Source of the DNA: Spirodela intermedia
Lineage: Eukaryota; Streptophyta; Magnoliopsida; Alismatales; Araceae
Assembly: GCA_902729315.2 (NCBI GenBank)
Contig: LR746270.1
Location: 1,768,501 to 1,832,500, forward strand
Reading direction: 5' to 3'
Length of the DNA: 64,000 nucleotides
The notes under the pieces were generated by a model. The model ran no database searches and had not been told where the DNA came from. It was given only the letters and a program-made list of their open reading frames with translations. A program made the position numbers and the translations under genes. Shown in pieces: positions 54,901-64,000 of this stretch (its first letter is position 1; each line of letters starts with the position of its first letter).

Positions 54901-57900
54901 ACTGTTTATGAATCATCATGATGCTTTGGTGACCTGTACATGGATTTCCGCTAATCTATTGAGACCATTCCTCCTGTTTTCCACTCATTCTTCGGGGTTA
55001 CGACATATGCTGTATGCAAGGAACACAAAACAAATATCATTTTGTTTTACAATCCTTTTGAAAAGCATCGATTCTGCTGGTAAGTCTTTCATACAATCTT
55101 GGAATTCTAGTGTTTCTGTTAGAAAGCTATGTTTCCTTTTTAAGTTGGAGTATTCATCACTACATTTTACCTTGTCTGAGAATGGTCATATAACGAACAT
55201 GGACATGGCAATAATGACGAGAGAACAGAACTTCTGGGATATCTACTGATTTGCATCTCAAGATAAATGCTATCACCTATCGAAAACACACCTACTAGAT
55301 TGAACAAACATTATTATTTTCCAAGTTTTAAGATGATGAATCACTGACTTGGTTGCTGTAGAAGCCTGAACAAAAAAAATGTATACAACATTTGCAATTT
55401 TCCCCAAAAAAACTTGGTTAGTTTTAGGCCCTATTTTGACAAACGAATTGATTATATCCAAATTTTAGAAAGATGAATAGGGAGATCCATAAAAAGTGGA
55501 TGCTGCAAATAACACGAAAGAAGCTATACTTACTAGAAAGTTTGCATTTGTCAAAATTTTATACTAGTCTATAGAATCTGAATTTGGACGTAAAAGATTG
55601 TTTTTTGGGCTATGACTATAATAAACATCTTTCATTTGGATAATCATGTGCCATATGACGATGATTACCTATGCAACATGTGAAATGAAATGCAATGTTT
55701 ATTTATTGACCTATGCCGCAGTTTTATTCCTTTTGGACAAGGTTTGTAAGTTGTAGGTATCGTATTCTGAATTTTGGTTTGCAGTATCCATTGTTTTGTA
55801 AAAAGTTCATAGTTGTCTTTTTTTAACATTTGAGATATTGGCACTTGTATGCCAATGGGGATATGGCTTCTGCCGGTTCACTGATATATCTGTTTACAAT
55901 AGTTGTATGTTACTTACCATTCTTTAATTTTCTCTGAAGTATCTACCTTGGAAACTTTGATCGCATTCATAGTTATATTTGATGTCTGACAGCTGATATG
56001 TCCTTGCTTATTTGACTTCTAGAACCAGAGAAAAACTTCTGTTCTTTAGCAGTTAGAAAATCGGAGGAGAAAGCTACATGGCTTTATCAAGCAAAAAAAT
56101 TGGTTTCTCTGTGCTCATTTATTCTAGCTGAATGTGATCCGACTGAAAAGGATGAAGAGAAGGCTCAACTCACTGCCTTAGGAATGCGGTTGGTTATTTC
56201 TTTGACAGATCCTGTGGAGTGGAAGATCATCAATAGTGTAAATAATCATGACGCAGACGTTGCAGTGAATAACTTGATAAGATTTATGATTACTACGAAG
56301 TGTGGTCTGTACAAGTCTGTGAGGAGATACATAACTAAGCTTGATGCAAACGATTTGGCCAGGAATGTCAATGGACCAGCTGGTGGATACTTCCTAGTTA
56401 CTGCCAGTGCAATCACATTAGCTCTCCGTCCTTTTTGTCTCAGATATTTAGAACCAGGCGGTGTTTGCCCTCTGGACGTGAAACATGCTGCTGAGCAGTA
56501 CTGCACTTTTATATTGACAATCCCTTATCTTACTCAACGTTTACCACCTCTTCTCTTACCTGCTCTTAGGCATCAATCATCACTGTTACCATGCCTCAAG
56601 GTTCCGCTGGTAAGGTTCATCTGACCTTGCTACCTTTTATTCAATTAATACAGAAAAATAGTTATATTTAGGAATTTGTATGCTTTGAAATGTTAGCGAA
56701 ACTTTGTGGAAAATGAAAGGTTATGATGCATTTTGTAGACATTCTAATACTATTGATTTTAGAATTCTGGAAATTGTTGATTCTGTGGTTACATACTGAT
56801 TCCGAATAAAGACAACCATAATTCCTTTAATAAATGTCCATGAAATATTTATGAACTACTAGTTTGGCATCTGAATGATATTTTCCGTACTCTTCCTCAT
56901 TTAGCAAAACGATCCAATTCATTTGGAAATGAGTTCTTAAGTGAGCGTCCATGTCCATAGTAGTTTCCTATGGGGGTTGAATGAGAAAGTTTGAGGAAGA
57001 ATTCTGCCAATCGTTTTTAGTCTGAGGAAGATTTCCAAAGAGTCTTGTCACTTTCTTCTTTCCTTTCCTTTTGGTCAGACGCTTTCAAAGTCGCATGATT
57101 GTCTTGTTTATATGTTGTTTGAGTGGTTAGCGGATAACTTCGAGCAATGTTTCAGTCAAAACAGTATAATCTGAGGAAGATTTCCAAGAAGTCTTGTCAT
57201 TGCCGTCCTTCTCTTTTAGTCTGACACTTTGAAAGTGAATTTAATTTCCAACCATGAAAATTTTATGATCTATTTTATTGTATGACCTTGGAACATGAAT
57301 GATGATACCCAGTGTTGGTATGGACATGAATACTGGGAATGACAAACATTGGATACACGAGATCTGATGGCATATGTATTGCATTTTTTATGGAATAGAT
57401 CCATTAAATAATGCCAGAGATTGTTGGAGAAAGTTGCTAATTTCTCGGAAGTTTTCTGACATGCTTCCAGGGTTCCAACATAGTGAGTTTCCATAAAATG
57501 CTGGTTCTGTTTAATCCATAAAACTAGTTGCTTGCAGATATAGCCTGCATATCCAACCTAAATATCTGTTAGGTGTCAGCAGACTGGAAATCTCTGATGT
57601 GTTTGCTGAATCATAGATACTTTTTCAGTTTTTTTTTTTTCTTTTTCCATGGTTCCTTTCTTCCATTATTTATAGTCCAGTGCAAAAATATCTGATTTTT
57701 CTGGTCTGAACTTTCATGTTAACGACTTTGACGATTTGTAGTCATGCAAGCCTGTAAATATGTACATTCTTTGAGCGGGCAATTACTTTTACATTATTTT
57801 TCATTCATATCCTTGGAACTAACCATGATTTGGCAGGTGTTGGTAGATTATTTCTGAGAAGTTAAAAGTCGAAGAGGCATCTAGTGATCTCAAAATTCCC

Positions 57901-60900
57901 GCCGTCGGCTGGTTTCTTGCAAATGTTATAAGCTTGACTACGGAATATGCTGATGATTCTGGCACGTTTATCAATGGCCTAGACATAAAAATATATACTC
58001 ACACCATAAACCACTTATCAGAAATATTTTTGGAGTGGATTGAGAGCAACGGATTGGCCTCAGAAAATGATGAGGATGAAGACCTCACAAAAGGTGGCAA
58101 CTCCATTGTGAAAATGATTCCTGCACGGGGTTCATTAAAGGCGTCTTACATAGAGCTGGTTAAACCCGTGCATCAGCAGTGGCATCTGAGAGGTCTTCTT
58201 TCTGTTGCAGAAACCAGCATATCGAATCAAGAATGCACCTTTGTTGTAAATCAAGAGTTCAAATCACATGGGAACTCGCACTTGTTAGATGTTGTAATAT
58301 TTTATTATTGCATGGTTAGGATATATGCTTTCCTTAATCCTTTAGTTGGTCCATTGCCTATTCTGAACATGCTTTCCTTCACTCCTGGGTTTACGGTAAA
58401 GTTGTGGGAGCTACTTGAGGGTCTTATCTTCAGTCATAATGCCTTCTCCCTAGATGCCAATGAAGTGACCAGAGATAGAGGCGGTAGTTGCAACAATGAG
58501 GAACAGACAATGATATCTAAGGCTTCTGGAAATAAGTGGGTGAATGTGTTGGCCAAAATCGCTGGAAAGTCATGTGATGCAGATGTTTCACGATTAAGTA
58601 ATGGGGATGTTACCTCCAGTCAGATTTTTGAGGATGCATATGAGTTCTGGGATATTGAATCTTTGAAGCAGGGTTGTCAGGGTATATCGAAGGAACTGCA
58701 ATGCATTCTCTACCTATTTTGCTCTGTATATGCACATCTGCTGTTGGTCCTTGATGACATTGAATTCTACGAAAAGCAGGTATTTATATGCCCAGATAGT
58801 TTCCATTCTGGTACTGGTATTGCTTCTGTTGTTGAATCTGTTTTTTATGCAGGTACCTTTTACTCTTTCTAGGCAGCAAAGAATATCTTCAGTGCTGAAC
58901 ACCTTTGTCTACGGATCATTTACCCATAACTGTAGTCAGAACAATCAGCTACTAATTGATGCCGCAGTCAGATGCCTGACCTTGCTATATGAAAGAGACA
59001 GCAGACATAAGTTTTGTCCCCCATCATTGTGGGTTGCACCTGCCTCGAGAAGTAGGCTTCCAATTCCAGCAGCAGCTAGATCTCATGAAGCTCTTTCCTC
59101 TAATCCTCATTGTCGTGATGCTTCTGGCTGTCACCGTATGAGTTCTGTTATTTCAACAATACCACATGTCTTCCCTTTTGAAGAAAGGTAATATAGTAGA
59201 TTTGGATTCGAAAAATCAATTGCATGATTAATTTCTGCCTTTATGCCGATTTCATTTCTGTAAATAACTTGATAAAGCTGTCTAAGTTTCTGAATGACTG
59301 TACGGTTCCAGACTTTTTTTGGGTCACGTGATTAGAAAATTTATCAAATAAAGATCTGAACAGGCTGTATGAGCGAATATTAGATTTCCTTTTTCTTCTT
59401 ACACTGGTTATTAAGGTGGAGGTTGGGAGATGGGGACTACGCAAAGATGAGCTAGATGTCAAGGAAGCACCTCTATTAGCTCTTCCATGAGGCCTATGTT
59501 TTTGAAAAAAATAGCTTTTGAGAGATAGTATAAGATCTACTTTTAGCTATTTGAAAGGGCACCTATGGAGTACTTGTCAATTTAGATGGTTAATCATTTC
59601 TTTTTTTTATTGACTTAGAATTTTATTGAATTTTCAGTTTGTGGTCTCATTCCATCTTGGATTAACTAGGTTTTCTTAATTTCTCACATGAATACTTTTG
59701 TCTTGTGGGGTCTCATTTGTTTTGAATTAATTTGGATTTTTTGTTAAAACTTGATTTTGTTGATGATTATTTTTTTGGTTTCGTAAAACTTAGGATAATA
59801 TGCTTTATGATGCCTATCGGTAGCCTTCCTAGTTTTCTTTTAATTTAAATCCTCTGCCGGACTAGAGTTGATGTTAATGAAACCCTTCTGATGAAAAATG
59901 TCCTTGACTAATTGCCATAAAAGGAACAAGAAGTAAATGATATTTTAGTTTATTAGTGATTATATGAATCAAAATGTGGGTTGAAGACCATGGGAATCCA
60001 TCGGATGAAACTTTTTACTGAAGCATTGAGAAGTTCATGGGATGAAAGTCCATTTGGGAGTCATGAATTTCAGTTCATGAGTTTATAGGAAGAAGTGTAT
60101 TCTTCATTTTATGGTGTTTGAGAGTCTATTAATGGATAAAATAGGCATATATTTTTGTGTTAGTGAGTCTTTTAGAAAATGACTAATTAGGCTGGTTCAT
60201 GTTAGAGCTTATGAGGTGATATAAACTGTCCTGTCTATATACAAATACGCATATAAATAGGTGAGGAGGGAGGCTGTGAATAATAATTCGAATATTATCC
60301 TTTTGTTCTAACTTGGTACCATAGTCTAGGGTTTGATTCCTTCGGATTTCTCAAACTGTCATTGTCAGCTTCAACCACTGAATCTTTGAGGGGCAGTGAG
60401 GTGGTGGTCTCTCACCCATGTTCTGCCAAGTCTTATGGGCCTCTGTCACTGCTCTCCTTCCTCCGTCTGTTTGTCTCTGTCTATTTATGTATATATCTTC
60501 TTCTCTAGAGATTTGATGCTGTAGTAGAGGTCTGTGCCCTACGCACTAAAGCCTCCTACCCATGGGGAGGTGAAACTTGGGGAGGAGCAAATTGGTGCTA
60601 GCCCAATCTAGCAGGGGGTGGCACTGATCTTGATCACGCCACTCCATTATTGTGATGGTGGACTAGGTGTTCATCCCCTAGCCCAAAGATCAGCTGGGCT
60701 GGTTTTCCAGCTTTGGCTGCCACTTTGAACCCCTTCAATTCTATCTACTTCGAGAGGAGGCAGCTACTGGCCTTCATTTCTAGTGTAGGTATTCGTAGAC
60801 TACTTTCCTCACTTATCAACTCACAATCCTTTTCTCTCATCTCTTTTTCGTCATCCTCTGACCACTGTTGTTCCTTGTCATCGTCCCTGTTCTCTATGGC

Positions 60901-63459
60901 TCTTTTTCCAGTCTAGTCACATTCTCTTTCTGTTCGCGCATTGGATCATCAGGGTTCTTGTTGTTAAGCTCTTCCTATTGCCAGTATCCTTCACATCCAC
61001 CTCACGCACCCATCCACCGCTGGTGCATTTTCAACTATCTCTGTATCTTTTTTTTCTGCTTGTCAACCTCATGATTCTGATTTCGAACTCTAAAAATGTC
61101 AATTCATTTCAAACTTTTGTCTCGAGTCAACTTTGCAACATCATTGCTTCCTCTACCTTCGCTATAGAGCATTCCTTGCACTGAAGCTGCGAAGCATGCC
61201 TTAGAATGAGCGTTTTCCACAGCAGCTACTTCTGCCTGTTTGGATGCCTCTTGTACTCTCTACAAACTCCATATTCTTTTTTCCTTACATTGGTTTTTAA
61301 ATTACAGAAGCATCCAGTCGATTATCAGCATCTTTTGCCCCAATTAAAGTTTGGACTTTAGCTCCAGCATCTGCATCGTGTTTTGTTAGTTGTTTACAAA
61401 GGAATAATCTTCTATATCTTATGTAACGACTTAAATATTAAATTATGTATCTGCTCTCGCTTGAGGGGAAGTGTTAGAGAGGTTTTGCTGTAGTATAGAT
61501 ATAATAACCCTAGTATAATTCTGTTGACGAGTGACTTAGCCCATTAAGCTAGTTCACATTTTGGTCATGAGGGCTCCAATCATCGGGGTTGGATCTCTTG
61601 CCACAAGCTACAGATCAGTTCTTGCAGTTACTCCCTCAAGCTGGAGACAGATGGGATGTTAGCTTCATCTGGGCTTGGGATTTCACACAATTGTCTTTTC
61701 TTAGGCCCATTGAAAGGCCTTGCAGGAATGCAACTCGGAGGAGGGAGACAGTAGGGGAAAAGTAGGAGGGCTTGGGGTTGAAAATGGAAAAGATTGGGCA
61801 GAGTCTTTCTTCTTTTTTAATCATGCAGATCAAGGGTAGATGTGTCTTTCATCGCCTTTGGCAAGTATGGAATAAGCACTGATGTATTGCACGCACAGCT
61901 AGTGGAGTTGTTGGCATATTTGTTACATTGCTTGCTTTCTGGACATCATATTTTGTTCTTGTCCGAGAGTAATGCTCAAAACACGTTGGATACAGGTGGA
62001 ATGTCTTAAAGGGGAGAATCGCCATGTGTTGATTGATACATGCCAAATCAAAGGAAGTTTATGTAGAGCTACAGAGGATCCATTTGGCTGCAACTATTGT
62101 CAGATGAATGGCAACCGTAGGGCGAAGGGAAATGCTGGGTTGGTCATCTGCATGGTTGGCTGCCCTGTTTGGGCCAAGCGCCTGGCTAAGCTCCCTAGTT
62201 GTCTTCTTTCTCCAATACCTGCATAACCATCGAATACGTTTCTTGTTGCCTGCAATGGCTAGGAGAAAGGGGTACCTCTTGGAATTTGCTTCCTCAACCA
62301 TCGTTGGCAGTGGAGTTGGCATAGCCCGTCATGCCATCTTCTTGGATAATTACCATCGTTGGCTGTGCTTCGTGGGCCGCTAAAAGACATGCTGGGGAGC
62401 ATACCCTGTAGCCCCTCGAACTGTAGGGATTGCTTGCCATCCAAATTGCACTTTTAGGCTGGACAGTTATTTTCTTGTATCCCACTGATAATAAAATGTT
62501 GTGAACTTCGTAATTTTCGTTCATTTTAGTATTGCCTTTGTTTCTTTAAAGAAAGTATTGCACCAAATTTTCTTTGAAAACAAAAACAGTTTTACGTATT
62601 GTTGCTGCAGGGTACAGATGTTTAGAGAATTCATTAAGCTTGACAAAGATGCCAGAAGAGCAGCGGGTGAATTAACTGGACCTGGTCCAGGATCAATTGA
62701 GATAGTTGTTCGTCGTGACCACATTGTTGAAGATGGATTTAAGCAATTGAACTTTCTTGGATCAAGATTGAAGTCATGCTTTAATATTTCATTTGTTAGT
62801 GAGTCTGGCCTCCCTGAAGCTGGCCTGGATTATGGTGGCTTATCAAAGGAGTTTTTGACAGATATTGCAAAGGCTGCTTTTGAACCCAAGTAAGAGCTAA
62901 TGTTTTCTCTTGTACAAACATTTATTGATTGTAGAAAAACAACTATTGCTTGTCACTCGCGGAAAATAACAATTAGTAATTGTGGGTTCTCCAGAAAATT
63001 GTCATTTACTGTGTACTCATATGTTGACTCGTATTATTATTATATAAATAACTGATCTTATAAATTCAGTACGTTTTCCAATTATACAGATGAATATCAC
63101 CTATCAATAGCTACTGAAAGCATAATAGCCTGAACTATTATATTCTTGTCTACTAAGTTTGTCAATGCTTGCTTAATTCTTCCCTGAAATGAATCTTTTG
63201 TTTTAGGTACGGATTTTTCTGCCAGACCTCAACATCCGAGGGCTTTTTAGTTCCTAATACCTCTGCAAGATTTCTAGAGAATGGCATTGAAATGATTGAG
63301 TTCCTGGGAAGAATGGTTGGCAAAGCTCTTTATGAAGGGATTTTGTTGGAATATTGCTTTTCATTACCTTTTGTACAGAAACTTGTGGGACGATATAGCT
63401 TCCTTGACGAATTGTCAACACTTGATCCTGAACTCTACAAGAATCTTATATATATCAAG
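51970..63459 (+). CDS. UPL7: HECT-type E3 ubiquitin ligase UPL7 (3' end outside the window)
   Basis: Eight plus-strand coding exons are visible: 51970-52017, 52335-52457, 54839-55079, 56023-56609, 57847-58779, 58853-59187, 62611-62889 and 63207-63459. They join in frame to 2799 nt, 933 residues, of a protein expected to have about 1,140. The start [16 protein letters not shown] leads into [17 protein letters not shown], a conserved UPL7 opening. An IQ-type motif ([13 protein letters not shown]) lies at residues 56-68, across the exon 2/3 junction. The HECT domain starts near residue 795 ([16 protein letters not shown] at about 822-837) and continues through [17 protein letters not shown]. The catalytic Cys and the C lobe lie beyond the window. 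Introns 2 (2.4 kb) and 6 (3.4 kb) are long, and intron 6 carries a retroelement candidate. HECT ligases form a ubiquitin thioester before transfer; UPL7 substrates are not shown by the sequence. Confidence 0.95.
53783..54120. repeat. Local duplication in UPL7 intron 2
   Basis: A block of about 110 bp at 53810-53919 recurs at 54011-54120 (offset 201). Shared motifs include AGATCTTGACGCTACA, AGTTTC(A/G)GTGTGAT, TTTTTAATGTG and TTTTTATAGATACCAT. A second shared motif, TATACAGATGCAT followed by TGTGTGTAG, is at 53788 and 53933. Confidence 0.75.
57021..57237. repeat. Local duplication in UPL7 intron 4
   Basis: A block of about 70 bp starting TCTGAGGAAGATTTCCAA at 57021 recurs at 57170 (offset 149), with shared GTCTTGTCA and GTC(A/T)GAC.CTTT.AAAGT motifs at the far ends. 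Confidence 0.7.
60200..61560 (+). mobile_element. Candidate non-coding copia-type LTR element in UPL7 intron 6
   Basis: TGTTAGAG at 60200 could begin a short LTR ending at TTCTAAC (60306-60312), directly followed by TTGGTACCATAGTCTAGG, a degenerate match to the copia primer-binding region TGGTATCAGAGCCTAGG. At 61460-61471 CTTGAGGGGAAG resembles the copia polypurine tract, and it is again followed by TGTTAGAG at 61472. The interior (about 1.15 kb) has no recognisable Gag or Pol, so this would be a non-autonomous element. The two putative LTRs do not align well beyond the first bases, which weakens the case. Confidence 0.4.
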
Positions 63460-64000
63460 GTAAATGTATGGTTATGGTGTCTTTGGCCAGATGTCCAATG
63501 TTCGTTGTATTTTTGACAGCGCCCTTATATGGATTTAAAGTAGTCACAGTTATTGTTTAATGGCTTTTTACCGCTTGAATTATTGTCATTCGTCTGCTGT
63601 GTGAGAATTTAAAGTCCCCATGGAGGGCATCATTTCCTTTCTAAGAAAGCATTGTTGCAAATCAAGTTGGTTTTACTTTTACTTTGTGAGAAATGCATTT
63701 GTGAAACGTTATTGTTCTTAAGTAAATGGAGACAAGGGGGGGCTTGACGAGGGTAACTATACTGTTAGGCTTCCTTATTACATAAGTCTTGTAAATCTTT
63801 ATATAACTGGTGCTATGTAACTAGCTTGTTTGTTCACATCTTAACTTGTACAGGTCAAAATCTTGGTTTCTCTTGGGACTCCTAAAATTGAAAAAAAATC
63901 TAACAAGATCTAGAAGAAACATTTTAATTAGAAGAAAAAAATTAAGTGGAATTGGATGAAAATTGTGTGCTGTTAAATTAGATTGGACAGCATCAAATGA
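63460..64000 (+). other. Start of UPL7 intron 8
   Basis: Begins AAG/GTAAATG after exon 8. No exon continuing the HECT domain was recognised before the window end. Confidence 0.6.

Noticed and set aside
62059-62524. Open frames on both strands in UPL7 intron 6
   Set aside because: No recognised domain, and they lie within an intron whose flanking exons join in frame.

Overview
This window is nuclear DNA from a flowering plant. The protein-coding genes are split by canonical GT-AG introns, several of them 3-5 kb long. Intergenic DNA is AT-rich and carries decayed Ty1/copia retrotransposons, and GA/CT microsatellites lie near gene starts. The genes include chloroplast and plant-specific proteins: PsbW, plastid glutathione reductase, an RNA polymerase IV/V subunit 7, a GPI-anchored lipid transfer protein and a P-class PPR protein. 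GC-rich 5' exons (proteasome subunit, PsbW, UPL7 exon 1) on an AT-rich background suggest a monocot, but the sequence does not prove it.

Layout. 1-1300: the 5' end of an unidentified minus-strand gene and a GC-rich upstream region with four G-boxes. 1560-4720: a plus-strand copia remnant interrupted by a GC-rich insert. 6650-10320: a promoter-like region with a possible non-coding first exon, a minus-strand copia remnant, and an intronless NRPD7/NRPE7 gene. 12195-21024 (minus): plastid glutathione reductase in ten coding exons. 23808-24398 (minus): PsbW in two exons. 28066-29769 (plus): a single-exon P-class PPR gene. 33240-33985: five tandem copies of a unit of about 146 bp. 34274-39778 (plus): proteasome subunit beta type-2 in three exons. 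40622-41366 (minus): a GPI-anchored lipid transfer protein in three exons. 45691-50367 (minus): prefoldin subunit 4 in three exons, the first carrying only 9 coding bases. 50681-51186: a MITE-like element between two divergent genes. 51970 to the window end (plus): the HECT ubiquitin ligase UPL7, whose first eight coding exons are visible and whose 3' end lies outside.

The genes do not form a pathway. They are ordinary neighbours in a plant chromosome: photosynthesis and redox (PsbW, glutathione reductase), protein folding and turnover (prefoldin 4, 20S beta subunit, UPL7), RNA-level functions (NRPD7/NRPE7, PPR) and cell surface (LTPG). Exon structures were worked out by hand from splice sites, reading-frame continuity and remembered family sequences. 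All eight recognised genes give uninterrupted frames of the expected length, UPL7 as far as it can be seen. I found no CRISPR array, prokaryotic operon or clearly new multi-gene system. The most unusual items are the nested retroelement remnants, the nucleosome-length tandem array, the MITE in a bidirectional promoter, the G-box cluster and the in-frame duplication around the PPR start codon.
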